A stretch of DNA of 64,000 nt, from NCBI RefSeq assembly GCF_014656545.1, contig NZ_BNDS01000013.1:76146-140145 (forward strand), read 5' to 3'. This document shows positions 42,235-50,180 of this stretch, in pieces. The stretch comes from Neobacillus kokaensis. GTDB taxonomy: Bacteria > Bacillota > Bacilli > Bacillales > Cytobacillaceae. The notes under the pieces were generated by a model. It worked only from the letters and a program-made list of their open reading frames with translations. It had not been told where the DNA came from and ran no database searches. Made by a program: the position numbers and the translations under genes. The first letter of the stretch is position 1; every line of letters begins with the position of its first letter.

Positions 42235-43386
42235 CTATTCAAAATGCATGACTAGTTGGATATAACATTCAATCGCTGTTCCAAGTACTTCTTCATCAAT
42301 ATCAAATTTCGGATGGTGATGTGGGTACTGGCTCTTTTCCCCGCCCATTCCAATCAGGAAATAGGCCCCTTTTTGTTTTTCTAGATAGTAAGAAAAGTCC
42401 TCACTGCCCATGTTCGGATCCACATGTTCAATTCGTTCCTGCCCAAACATGCTGGCAGCAACCTTTTCTACTACCCTGCTCATCTCTTCCTCATTAATAA
42501 CAGGCGGTGCACCCCAGCCAAACTCCACGCTCCCTTTTGCCCCAAATGTTTGACAGAGTCCCTCTACCAATTTTTCCATTTCGCTGCAAATGAAGCTTCT
42601 CATTTCTTTCGTAATCGTGCGTATCGTACCGCCAAGCACAGCTGTGTCAGGAATGACATTGTAAGCCATCCCTGCTTCCATTTTTCCAACGGAGATCACA
42701 GCCGGTTCAAGTGGATTTCGTCTCCTGCTGATAATCGATTGAAGTGCTAGAATAATATGGCTGGCAATATGGGTAGGGTCCACTGTATCCTGCGGCATAG
42801 CACCGTGGCCGCCTTTACCTTCAATTTTAATCGTAAAGTCGTCTGCCGCTGCCATAATCGATCCGTAAGAAATACCAATCTTTCCTTTCTCCAGCGATTG
42901 AAACAGGTGTAATCCAAACACCGCATCAGCCTCATCCAGCACCCCTTCATTTACCAAAGCCTCGGCACCGCTCGGCAGCATTTCTTCGCTTGTTTGAAAA
43001 ATAAACAGCACATTCGGCTTTATTAGATTACGATTTTCTGCAAACCACCTTGCGGCTGCTAAAAGAATGGCCGTATGTCCATCATGACCACAGGCATGGG
43101 AAACCCCTGGAACTGTAGACAGATAGCTTCTCTCACCCTCTTCCTGGATTGGAAGCGCATCAATATCGGCCCTTAGAGCAATCGTTTTTGCCCCTTTAGT
43201 GCCTCTTAAATAACCGATGACACTCGGCTCTGTGTAATTTAATATCTCAATATTGAGTTCCTGCAGACATTTTTTAATATATTTACTCGTTTCAAATTCC
43301 TGCCATGATAATTCTGGATGCTGATGTAAATGTCTGCGATGCCGAACGGCTAACTCTCTTAAACTTTCAGTAATAACTGATTGCAT
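42235..43386 (-). CDS. M20 family amidohydrolase
   Basis: From the ATG at 43386 (AAGGGG eight bases upstream) the product has 383 residues. A longer frame overlaps the upstream stop by one base (43416), but lacks a good site. Motifs are RRHLHQHPELSWQE, RADIDALPIQEEG, SHACGHDGHTAILLAAARWF with metal ligands, IFQTSEEMLPSGAEALV, GSEDFSYYLEKQKG and YPHHHPKFDIDEE. It is a paralogue of the gene at 26945. In this operon it may release arginine or a related amino acid from an N-acyl form. Confidence 0.9.
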   Translation of the reverse strand: MQSVITESLRELAVRHRRHLHQHPELSWQEFETSKYIKKCLQELNIEILNYTEPSVIGYLRGTKGAKTIALRADIDALPIQEEGERSYLSTVPGVSHACGHDGHTAILLAAARWFAENRNLIKPNVLFIFQTSEEMLPSGAEALVNEGVLDEADAVFGLHLFQSLEKGKIGISYGSIMAAADDFTIKIEGKGGHGAMPQDTVDPTHIASHIILALQSIISRRRNPLEPAVISVGKMEAGMAYNVIPDTAVLGGTIRTITKEMRSFICSEMEKLVEGLCQTFGAKGSVEFGWGAPPVINEEEMSRVVEKVAASMFGQERIEHVDPNMGSEDFSYYLEKQKGAYFLIGMGGEKSQYPHHHPKFDIDEEVLGTAIECYIQLVMHFE

Positions 43387-43415
43387 CCTTACATCCCCTT
43401 TTTTATTTGACTTCA

Positions 43416-44219
43416 TTAAAAACGGAGGGACAAACAGCTTAAGCCGCCATCAAGTTTACGGAACTCTGATGTATCCAATTCAATCGTCTGGTAGCCTGCC
43501 TCATTAATTTTTTGCTTTGTTTGCGGATATCCAGATGGAATAATGACATAGTCGTTCACGCGAATACAGTTGGCTGCATATTCCTCTTCAGGCGGTACCA
43601 CAATCTTTTGATAGGAATTGAAATCCGGGTGGTCGACAAATTCTCCCGCAACAACAATCGTTTGATTACCTAAATAAGCGATTCCTGTTTTCAAGTGGAA
43701 GAATTTTTGTAATGGAACGATTGTTGCTTTGTAGTTTTCAGATTCTAAAATTTGCTTAAGCTGCTCGGCGCCTTCCTGGTTTGTACGGGCAGAAATCCCG
43801 ATGTAAAAATTTTCTTCGATTTGTAAAATATCTCCGCCGTCAAGAGTTCCAGGTGCTTTAATATAGTGAATTTTATCGTAAAAAGATTTGATGGCCGGCT
43901 CCATTTCGTAGATCTCGCTATTTCTTGTTTCTGCACCAGGGTTGGAAATAACTGCGAACTCAGGTGTTAAAACAGCCGTATCCTCCACGAATGTAGAATC
44001 GGGAAATTGTTCGTTGCTTTGAAGAACAGTCACTTCTGTACCGCATGTTTTAAGGGCTTCAATATACGCATCGTGCTGCTCTAATGCTTTTTCTAAAATA
44101 GGTGTTCCAAGATCAGAGGTTGTTAATCCATTGATATAGGTTGCTCCTGGTCTTTTTACAATTGTGTTATGAAACATTTTTGTTCCTTTAGCAGAGTTTG
44201 AAGTAGATTCTTTTAACAT
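43416..44219 (-). CDS. dimethylarginine dimethylaminohydrolase-like enzyme (DDAH)
   Basis: The 267-residue protein has the guanidino-hydrolase fold pattern: DSTFVEDTAVL (substrate-binding acid region), PGAETRNSEI, LDGGDILQIEENFYIGISARTN, FHLKTGIAYLG with the catalytic histidine and the C-terminal nucleophile cysteine in LDGGLSCLSLRF. It most resembles DDAH, which converts methylated arginines to citrulline plus a methylamine. AGGAG precedes the ATG. It is the second gene of the operon, 50 bases after another member of the same fold. Confidence 0.88.
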   Translation of the reverse strand: MLKESTSNSAKGTKMFHNTIVKRPGATYINGLTTSDLGTPILEKALEQHDAYIEALKTCGTEVTVLQSNEQFPDSTFVEDTAVLTPEFAVISNPGAETRNSEIYEMEPAIKSFYDKIHYIKAPGTLDGGDILQIEENFYIGISARTNQEGAEQLKQILESENYKATIVPLQKFFHLKTGIAYLGNQTIVVAGEFVDHPDFNSYQKIVVPPEEEYAANCIRVNDYVIIPSGYPQTKQKINEAGYQTIELDTSEFRKLDGGLSCLSLRF

Positions 44220-44269
44220 GGTTTTTTCTCCTAAAATATGCCGGGATTGCCCCGTTTCGTTTTATTTGA

Positions 44270-45136
44270 TTAAATTCTTTCTACCGGGCATGTCAGGCAT
44301 GTCGGTCCGCCCGTGCCTAAATAAGAGATTTCGTTTCCGTCATATTCATAGACTGTTGCCCCTGCATCCAGCAGTCCCTGTTTGGTTTGCGGGTTTCCGG
44401 AAACGATTACACAAACGCGGGGTGACAATGCTAGCACATTGCAGCCGAGCCGGTGGTACTCTTCATCCGGTACCTCAACCAACTGAAAGCCGCGCTCTAG
44501 AAGCATTTGCCTTAGGAATACCGGCATAAGGCGTGAATGAACAACAGCGAGATCCTCATCGACGATGCTAATAAAAGACATAAGGTGGAGACATTCAGCT
44601 TCCCCTTGGTCATGTGGCAGCTGAACCACGATACATTCATCGACTAAGTCCTTAGTCATCTCCTTGATTTGGCGGATTGCCTCATCATTTGTTCGATAAC
44701 CGCGGCCAATTAACAAGGTGCGGTCATCCAGCCAAACAAGATCTCCCCCGTCAGCAACAGCATCACCTGTTAATTCTCCTACTATCGGAATATTTTTTTC
44801 TTGTAAAAATTCCTTATAAATTTCGGCCTCAGGCTGACGTAATTTTTTTCCTGATTTTAAAATAATGGCGCCTTTTTTCGTGAATTTAACAGGGTCATGA
44901 GTATAAAGCGAATCAAGCCCTACCTTTTCCGAAACCGGTAAAAATTCAATCTGGCCGACATGCTCCTTTATAATGGTAAGGAACTGCTCGTATTCTTGCT
45001 GCGCCTTCATAAAATCCGGCTCGTTAATATAATTAAACTTTTTCCACTCACCACTTAAATGCTCTTGGCTGATAAAAGCATCTTTTGGATGTTTCACTAT
45101 TACAGTGTTGAGCTTTTTATACATAGAAGTCAGCAA
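44270..45136 (-). CDS. amidinotransferase/arginine-deiminase-fold hydrolase
   Basis: The 288-residue protein is a distant paralogue of the next gene. Motifs are SLYTHDPVKFTKKGAIIL, ADGGDLVWLDDRTLLIGRGYRTND (matching LDGGD...GISARTN), HDQGEAECLHLMSFIS with a candidate catalytic histidine, NVLALSPRVCVIVSGNPQTK and GGPTCLTCPVERI with the nucleophile cysteine near the end. The start is TTG with GGAGGG about nine bases before it; an ATG follows four codons later. It probably hydrolyses a guanidino group; whether on arginine, methylarginine or another compound is not clear. Confidence 0.82.
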   Translation of the reverse strand: MLTSMYKKLNTVIVKHPKDAFISQEHLSGEWKKFNYINEPDFMKAQQEYEQFLTIIKEHVGQIEFLPVSEKVGLDSLYTHDPVKFTKKGAIILKSGKKLRQPEAEIYKEFLQEKNIPIVGELTGDAVADGGDLVWLDDRTLLIGRGYRTNDEAIRQIKEMTKDLVDECIVVQLPHDQGEAECLHLMSFISIVDEDLAVVHSRLMPVFLRQMLLERGFQLVEVPDEEYHRLGCNVLALSPRVCVIVSGNPQTKQGLLDAGATVYEYDGNEISYLGTGGPTCLTCPVERI

Positions 45137-45202
45137 TTTGTTTACCCTCCATTTTTCCGCATAGTGGAATCCTTTTCCCCTGACAGGAAAACTTATAATA
45201 TG

Positions 45203-45231
45203 ATATTATAGTGATAGTTTAACTATGTCAA
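45203..45231 (-). promoter_or_regulatory. sigma-A promoter of the arginine/guanidino operon
   Basis: On the minus strand TTGACA (45231-45226) and TAATAT (45208-45203) are separated by 17 bases, which is close to consensus. It lies about 67 bases before the TTG start at 45136. Confidence 0.85.
45214..45226. promoter_or_regulatory. probable IclR operator, ATAGTTTAACTAT
   Basis: A perfect 13-base palindrome (ATAGTT-T-AACTAT) lies in the spacer of the operon promoter and in the gap before the divergent IclR gene. Binding there would block the polymerase. Assignment to the neighbouring IclR protein is inferred from position. Confidence 0.65.
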
Positions 45232-45305
45232 TATTTTTCGAATTTACTGAATAATGTTATTACCAACCAATTATGGAATCGAAAAGGAAATGGAAGGAAT
45301 GTGAG

Positions 45306-46043
45306 ATGCAAACAATCGATCGTGCCATGCAAGTGATCAAAGTTTTAGCGAAAAATGATTCAAAAAAATGGATTTCCATTACGGATTTGTCTAAGGAATG
45401 CGATTTGCCAGTGAGTACATTACATCGTCTCTTGCAGTCTATGAAGGAACACGGGCTAATCCAACAGGACCCAGATTTAAAGCTCTATTCCATGGGCAGT
45501 ACCTGGCTGGAGTATGGTCTGCAAATGTATGATACTTTTGATTTTGTCGGACTGATCCGCCCTGAAATGGAGAAATTAATGTATGAGGTGGAGGAGAGTA
45601 TCTATTTCAGCAAGCCAATCGGCTTAGAATCACTGGTAGTCGAGAGAATTGATTGTCTCAACAATCCGATTCGCATCTATGACCAGCTGGGGATTCGCAT
45701 TCCGTTAAATATTGGAGCGGCCAATAAAGTAATGCTTGCGAATATGCCTTCCTCTGAAACTGTTAAAATTGTTAACTCCCTAGTCCCAGCTGAGGGAAAG
45801 GATTCGTTTTTACAATTATTAAGCAGAATCAAGCGGCAAGGGTACGGAGAAAGCCACGGAGAAAGAACACCAGGAACCTCATCCGTCGCTGCCCCTATTT
45901 TCAATCATGCCAATGAACTGCTAGGCGCTATCAGCATCGGGTATGTCAACTTTAACATCACAGAAGAAAGACAAAACTACTTAATAGAAAAAGTAGTCGA
46001 ATACAGTTTGCGGATCTCCAATAAACTGGGGAGTAAATACTAA
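45306..46043 (+). CDS. IclR family transcriptional regulator
   Basis: From the ATG at 45306 (AAGGA seven bases upstream) the product has 245 residues. The N-terminal winged helix (TIDRAMQVIKVLAK, ITDLSKECDLPVSTLHRLLQSMKEHGLIQQDP) is followed by the IclR effector domain (ESLVVERIDCLNNPIRIYDQLGIRIPLNIGAANKVMLA, GYGESHGERTPGTSSVAAPIFN). It is divergent from the guanidino operon and is probably its local regulator, sensing a pathway compound. A longer frame to 45273 is unlikely. Confidence 0.9.
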   Translation: MQTIDRAMQVIKVLAKNDSKKWISITDLSKECDLPVSTLHRLLQSMKEHGLIQQDPDLKLYSMGSTWLEYGLQMYDTFDFVGLIRPEMEKLMYEVEESIYFSKPIGLESLVVERIDCLNNPIRIYDQLGIRIPLNIGAANKVMLANMPSSETVKIVNSLVPAEGKDSFLQLLSRIKRQGYGESHGERTPGTSSVAAPIFNHANELLGAISIGYVNFNITEERQNYLIEKVVEYSLRISNKLGSKY

Positions 46044-46053
46044 TGAAATCAAA

Positions 46054-46094
46054 AAGAAGTTAGCCCCTAACCATAATCACGGCTAACTTCTTTT
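46054..46094. terminator. terminator after the IclR gene
   Basis: AAGAAGTTAGCC (46054-46065) pairs with GGCTAACTTCTT (46081-46092), with A and T runs at the ends, so it could act in both directions. Confidence 0.88.
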
Positions 46095-46111
46095 CATGTT
46101 CTTGTCGAGTA

Positions 46112-46158
46112 ACTGTCCACGCCAGACGTACAAATGTCCTCGAGTGGTGTCAGGCACC
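46112..46158 (+). repeat. dispersed GGTGTCAGGCACC element, half copy
   Basis: The copy reads ACTGTCCACGCCAGACGTAC, then AAATGTCCTCGAGT, ending with GGTGTCAGGCACC (46146-46158). It overlaps the end of the minus-strand gene at 46150 and supplies its stop codon. Confidence 0.88.
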
Positions 46159-46869
46159 ATCTACATATTCCAGATTAAGACCAGAGGTATCATTTAGTTT
46201 GAGGTCCTTCGGTATCTTCAAATATAGGATACTTTGCCCTTCGCTTGAATGGGATCCAGTACCAAAGGTGCTTTGGCCGGTGAATTGTTTAACGGTAAAT
46301 ACGTTATCAAATTGCGATAATCTTAGTTTATTTTTCGGTGAATTCGTTAGGAGCAGATGCTCATCTACCAGGTCCAGCTTTGGAGGTTGAACGAATTTTG
46401 AGATATCCAGGTCATTCACTTCTGAGCCTGTCATATAGAATCCAGCTTCTATACGGCCATCGTTTTGCTTCTTTCTTTCAACCATGACGGTGATGTTATA
46501 GAAAGTATCCTCATTGGACTTTATTCTTAGCTGCTGGCCTTGAAAATTGAAGGTCCAGTTTTCATATAAAAACTTACTGTCAAACTTGGCAATATCCCCT
46601 GCTTTAGCTGCGTCATATAAACCCATGCCTTCCTGATTCAGCTCATCACTGCTCACTTTTTTCAATTCAGTCATGCCTTTAACTGGCAAAACCGTACTTA
46701 CAATCATGGCAATAATAAGAATGGCCAAATACCCGCTGAATATCAGACGGACTCGATTACTATAAGCATATTTCATTCTTCTATTAATTATTTTGGTCGC
46801 AGGCTTAGTGTTCACCTTCACCAAATATCCAACAACCAAAATTATGACAAGAATTAGAACCAGCCCCAT
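46150..46869 (-). CDS. membrane-anchored protein of an ABC transporter operon
   Basis: The 239-residue protein has two N-terminal membrane segments (LVLILVIILVVGYLV and LIFSGYLAILIIAMIVSTVL) and a soluble, probably external, domain containing WTFNFQGQQLRIKSNEDTFYNITVMVERK. I do not recognise a named family. Its ATG overlaps the last base of the preceding permease stop, so it is translated with the ABC transporter. It may be an accessory or sensor part. The last codons ...YVDGA and the TGA stop are supplied by a dispersed repeat. Confidence 0.7.
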   Translation of the reverse strand: MGLVLILVIILVVGYLVKVNTKPATKIINRRMKYAYSNRVRLIFSGYLAILIIAMIVSTVLPVKGMTELKKVSSDELNQEGMGLYDAAKAGDIAKFDSKFLYENWTFNFQGQQLRIKSNEDTFYNITVMVERKKQNDGRIEAGFYMTGSEVNDLDISKFVQPPKLDLVDEHLLLTNSPKNKLRLSQFDNVFTVKQFTGQSTFGTGSHSSEGQSILYLKIPKDLKLNDTSGLNLEYVDGA

Positions 46870-47618
46870 TACGGTTTAACCTCCATTCGGTTAGATAGAA
46901 TAAATGCAGCGCTAAAGGACAGACAGACAGTAAACAAAATTTTAAAAATAAACAATACAAACGAATTTTCCATAAAGAAAAACGTAAACAAACTTTCAAT
47001 AATGCCGGCCTGCCCTCTCATTCCGTCAAAAAATAAGCCGCCGACAAACACAACCGGCAGGGCGAAGGCGAACACCCGGCTTAATTGAACAACTGTCCCC
47101 ACCAAGTACCCTAAGGAACAAAACAGAAAAATATAGAGAATTGTGGCACATATGCCGAAAAACAAACCCACTGACGGGGCTGAAGCAGCTGAACTGTTTA
47201 TAAAATGATCCCCTTTAAATAGTGCGATAATGATTTTCACTAAATAAGTGGACATCATCGACGTAATCCCGCCAATCACACTAGCCGTCAAGAGAAACAG
47301 CATATTCGATAGATTACTGCTTATACGATTCGTAACGAATATAAAATCATCATTTCGATACGCCTTTGTTGTAATCAGAATGGCTGTAATAAACCCCCAA
47401 AGCATTGTAAAGGCTACGACCACATCCGCTGAATAATAATGAACCTCCAAATCAATCAATCCACCGCCGCTCCCCATCATCCCTGAGCCGCCCTGCGAAA
47501 ACAAAATGGCGATTATTTGAACAAAAACAAGTGACATAAACACCTGAATAAAAGCCTTAAGCTTGTAAACATATTGCTGTCTCACAATCTCGCTTAGACT
47601 AACCTTTGTTAAAGACAT
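46869..47618 (-). CDS. ABC transporter permease
   Basis: The product of about 250 residues has six membrane segments: FIQVFMSLVFVQIIAILFSQGG, VVVAFTMLWGFITAILI, NLSNMLFLLTASVIGGI, APSVGLFFGICATILYIFLFCSLGYLVGTV, VFAFALPVVFVGGLFFDGM and FVLFIFKILFTVCLSFSAAFIL. GGAGG lies before TTG-ATG-ATG, and the third codon at 47618 has the best spacing. It overlaps the end of the ATPase gene, so the two form one unit with the GntR gene, in the manner of YtrABCDEF-like exporters. Confidence 0.8.
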   Translation of the reverse strand: MSLTKVSLSEIVRQQYVYKLKAFIQVFMSLVFVQIIAILFSQGGSGMMGSGGGLIDLEVHYYSADVVVAFTMLWGFITAILITTKAYRNDDFIFVTNRISSNLSNMLFLLTASVIGGITSMMSTYLVKIIIALFKGDHFINSSAASAPSVGLFFGICATILYIFLFCSLGYLVGTVVQLSRVFAFALPVVFVGGLFFDGMRGQAGIIESLFTFFFMENSFVLFIFKILFTVCLSFSAAFILSNRMEVKP

Positions 47619-48501
47619 CATCAATCCCTCCCTTCGTTTTACTAGTTAAATAGACACAGACATCACTAGAGCTTACTGGCAATATTTCAATTCCAGCCAA
47701 TTCCGCCTGATACAATTCAGATTCTGAGAAATCATTTCTTACAACCACATAGGATTGATCGAACGCCCCATTTTTTGAAAAAATAATTTCCCGGTCCTTC
47801 GTCCATTCCTTCACTAATGCGTTCTTTCCTTCGAGCCCAATTGCATACTCCCGTAACTCTGCAATCGGCATATGAAGGAGCTCCTGACCCTGCTTCACCA
47901 CCAGAATATCTTCTAGTAAATCCTCAATTTCATCCAAATGATGACTTGATAGAATAATTGTCCGTGGATAGGCAATATAGTCTTTAAGCAAGGCGCGGTA
48001 AAAATCTTTTCGAACCGCCGCATCCATCCCTGTTGTCGGCTCGTCAAATATGGTTAGCGGAGTGCGGGCCGCCAACCCTAATATCATGTTGAATGTACTT
48101 TTCATCCCTTTTGAAAGTCCGTTATAATACTGCATTGGGTGAAAGGAAAAATAATCAAATAACCGATGGGCAAGCTCCCTGTCCCAATTTTTATAAAAGC
48201 CTGCCATGACATCCAATATTTCTTGAAGATTTAAAGCTGTCGGAAGGTTCAATTGGTCGTGGACAAAAATCATGTTGGCTGAAACGGTTAAATTGTTAAA
48301 CGGTTCTTCGGAAAAGACCTTTATTTCACCGGATGTTTGCTGATGGTAGCCTGCGATGATTTTTAATAATGTTGTTTTTCCGGCACCATTACGGCCAATC
48401 AAACCTGTGATTGTGTTTTCATTGATTTCACAGGTGAAATTGTTCAGTGCCTTTGTACCGCCAAAAACCTTCGTCAATCCCCTGCACTCGATCATACTCA
48501 T
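47599..48501 (-). CDS. ABC transporter ATP-binding protein (YtrB-like)
   Basis: The 300-residue protein has the Walker A motif GLIGRNGAGKTTLLKIIAG (32-50), the signature NGLSKGMKSTFNMILGLAA, Walker B LTIFDEPTTGMDAAVRKDF, the H-loop IILSSHHLDEIEDLLEDIL, and a C-terminal domain of about 90 residues. Its ATG overlaps the GntR stop by four bases. Pairing with a GntR/YtrA-type regulator points to a cell-wall-active compound exporter such as Ytr, but the substrate is unknown. Confidence 0.88.
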   Translation of the reverse strand: MSMIECRGLTKVFGGTKALNNFTCEINENTITGLIGRNGAGKTTLLKIIAGYHQQTSGEIKVFSEEPFNNLTVSANMIFVHDQLNLPTALNLQEILDVMAGFYKNWDRELAHRLFDYFSFHPMQYYNGLSKGMKSTFNMILGLAARTPLTIFDEPTTGMDAAVRKDFYRALLKDYIAYPRTIILSSHHLDEIEDLLEDILVVKQGQELLHMPIAELREYAIGLEGKNALVKEWTKDREIIFSKNGAFDQSYVVVRNDFSESELYQAELAGIEILPVSSSDVCVYLTSKTKGGIDDVFNKG

Positions 48502-48878
48502 TCCCTTTCCTCCCCCAGTTTAATTGCGTTGATCATTTCAATCAGCTCTTGTTTACTTACATTCAATCGCTGTGCTTCCATTACAATTTCCTGAACAAGT
48601 CGTTTTAAGGTTTGATTTTTCCGCTTGCTTAAAATCAAGTCCTTCGCATTGCTCTCTACGAACATGCCGAGTCCGCGCTTTTTATAAAGAATTTGTTCCT
48701 CTGCCAAAATGTTCAGCCCCTTTGCAGCCGTTGCCGGGTTAATATTAAAAATATCTGCCAGCTGGTATTGAGAGTAGATTTTTTGATCACTTTCGAAATT
48801 TCCGTCGAGAATCTCATTCTCCAGCCATTCCGAGATTTGTATATATATTGGCTTTGTTCCGTCCAGATGAAGAGTCAT
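48498..48878 (-). CDS. GntR family regulator, YtrA type
   Basis: From ATG 48878 (AAGGAG eight bases upstream) the product has 126 residues, with the winged-helix region KPIYIQISEWLENEILDGNFESDQKIYSQYQLADIFNINPATAAKGLNILAEEQIL and a short C-terminal helix pair. The compact form without an effector domain is that of YtrA. It is the first gene of the operon and its probable operator overlaps the promoter immediately upstream. Confidence 0.88.
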   Translation of the reverse strand: MTLHLDGTKPIYIQISEWLENEILDGNFESDQKIYSQYQLADIFNINPATAAKGLNILAEEQILYKKRGLGMFVESNAKDLILSKRKNQTLKRLVQEIVMEAQRLNVSKQELIEMINAIKLGEERE

Positions 48879-48900
48879 TTTTACGTCTCCTTTCTCTCTG

Positions 48901-48932
48901 GTATAGTGCATTACTGATGTAATGTACTATAC
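48901..48932. promoter_or_regulatory. operator of the GntR/YtrA-type repressor
   Basis: GTATAGTGCATTAC (48901-48914) is matched by GTAATGTACTATAC (48919-48932), an inverted repeat with 13 of 14 bases paired around four bases. It covers the -10 box of the ABC operon promoter, so autorepression is likely. Confidence 0.85.
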
Positions 48933-48954
48933 TCCATTTGGAAAATAAATGCAA
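48926..48954 (-). promoter_or_regulatory. promoter of the GntR-ABC operon
   Basis: On the minus strand TTGCAT and TATAGT are separated by 17 bases, 48 bases before the gntR ATG. The -10 box lies inside the inverted repeat at 48901-48932. Confidence 0.8.
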
Positions 48955-48996
48955 TGGGGTTCTCTTAAAATTAGGCTTTTTTTCTAAAATTTGTTG

Positions 48997-49090
48997 ATTC
49001 GCCGATAAAGTGGCTGGATTCGCCGATATAGTTTGAAATTCGCCGATAAATGTTCTTGATTCGCCGATATCCTTCAAAAATTCGCTGATA
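48997..49090. repeat. 21-bp tandem array, five units
   Basis: ATTCGCCGATAAAGT-like units start at 48997, 49018, 49038, 49059 and 49080 (spacing 20-21). The core ATTCGCCGATA is invariant in four units and ATTCGCTGATA in the fifth, while the flanks vary. It lies between the divergent gntR operon and the aldo/keto reductase gene. Confidence 0.88.
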
Positions 49091-49159
49091 TATTCCGAAG
49101 TCCATTTTTAAACGAACGTTTGATTAGTTTTTTCACATGGAGATCTACTGCTAAATGAC

Positions 49160-49188
49160 TTTCAATAACAAATTTCTACCGCTATACT
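49160..49188 (+). promoter_or_regulatory. probable promoter of the aldo/keto reductase gene
   Basis: TTTCAA and TATACT are separated by 17 bases, 35 bases before the TTG start. Confidence 0.6.
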
Positions 49189-49222
49189 TAATGACAAGAA
49201 ATTCTATAAAGGAGGAACAAGC

Positions 49223-50059
49223 TTGAAGAGAGCCATTACAGATCAGATTACCTTACATAACGGTGTTACGATGCCGCAGCATGGCTTTGGTGTATATAAG
49301 ATTACAGACCCAAATGAAATGGGAACTACCATTCATAAAGCACTAGAAGTAGGATATCGCTCATTTGATACAGCGCAAATGTACGAAAACGAAGCAATAC
49401 TTGGGGAAGTATTACATAATGGTCCGGTTCCACGAAGGGAACTATTTATTACAACAAAAATTAACAATAATAACCAGGGGTACGACCAATCACTCTTTAC
49501 CTTCGAGGAATCTTTAGCTGACCTGCAGCTTAGCTACCTTGATCTTCTGCTTGTCCACTGGCCAAGCGAAAAGCACTTTTTCGAGACTTGGCGTGCATTT
49601 GAGAGATTGTATGAGGAAAAAATGGTACAGGCCATAGGGGTTTGTAATTTTCAAATTCACCATCTGGAAAAATTAAAAACGAAGGCTAATGTCATGCCAA
49701 TGGTGAATCAAATTGAGGTCCACCCCTATATGACACAGGCCCCCTTAAGGGAATACTTGCAGGAGCAAAACATCGCGGTCGAAGCATGGAGCCCTTTAGC
49801 AAGGGGAAAGGTTTTTCAAGAGGACGCACTCGTAGAGCTTGGGCAAGTCTATCGAAAAACCCCAGCGCAGATTATCCTCCGCTGGCATTTGCAGCATGGT
49901 GCCATCTTCATCCCTAAATCAAGCACACCAACCCGGATTGAAGAAAATGCTGATATATATGACTTCAAATTGTCTGTTGAAGACATGGCCAAAATTGATT
50001 CATTAAACATAAACCACCGAACAGGCCCAGACCCTGACAAAGTCTACCCTGCTATCTAG
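49223..50059 (+). CDS. aldo/keto reductase
   Basis: The 278-residue protein starts at TTG with GGAGG seven bases upstream. It shows the family motifs GYRSFDTAQMYENE (44-57, catalytic Asp and Tyr), LFITTKINNNN (catalytic Lys), LDLLLVHWPSEKHF (catalytic His), GVCNF, NQIEVHPYM and the NADPH-binding IFIPKSSTPTRIEENADI near the end. It is closest in feel to YvgN/YtbE-type reductases, which reduce aldehydes such as methylglyoxal. It is probably monocistronic. Confidence 0.92.
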   Translation: MKRAITDQITLHNGVTMPQHGFGVYKITDPNEMGTTIHKALEVGYRSFDTAQMYENEAILGEVLHNGPVPRRELFITTKINNNNQGYDQSLFTFEESLADLQLSYLDLLLVHWPSEKHFFETWRAFERLYEEKMVQAIGVCNFQIHHLEKLKTKANVMPMVNQIEVHPYMTQAPLREYLQEQNIAVEAWSPLARGKVFQEDALVELGQVYRKTPAQIILRWHLQHGAIFIPKSSTPTRIEENADIYDFKLSVEDMAKIDSLNINHRTGPDPDKVYPAI

Positions 50060-50075
50060 GGGGGAATGCTTGACC

Positions 50076-50116
50076 AAAAAGGCACCGCCCTTTCGACAAA
50101 AGGGCGGCGCCTTTTT
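50076..50116. terminator. strong terminator after the aldo/keto reductase
   Basis: AAAAAGGCACCGCCCTT pairs with AAGGGCGGCGCCTTTTT around a short loop, with T runs on both strands; one mismatch is present. Confidence 0.92.
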
Positions 50117-50125
50117 GGTTTGCAT

Positions 50126-50172
50126 ACTGTCCTCCCACTGCGGACAAATGTCCACGAGTGGTGTCAGGCACC
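50126..50172 (+). repeat. dispersed GGTGTCAGGCACC element, half copy
   Basis: The copy runs ACTGTCCTCCCACTGCGGAC, then AAATGTCCACGAGT, ending in GGTGTCAGGCACC (50160-50172). It lies between the convergent aldo/keto reductase and guaD genes. Confidence 0.88.
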
Positions 50173-50180
50173 ATTTTTAT

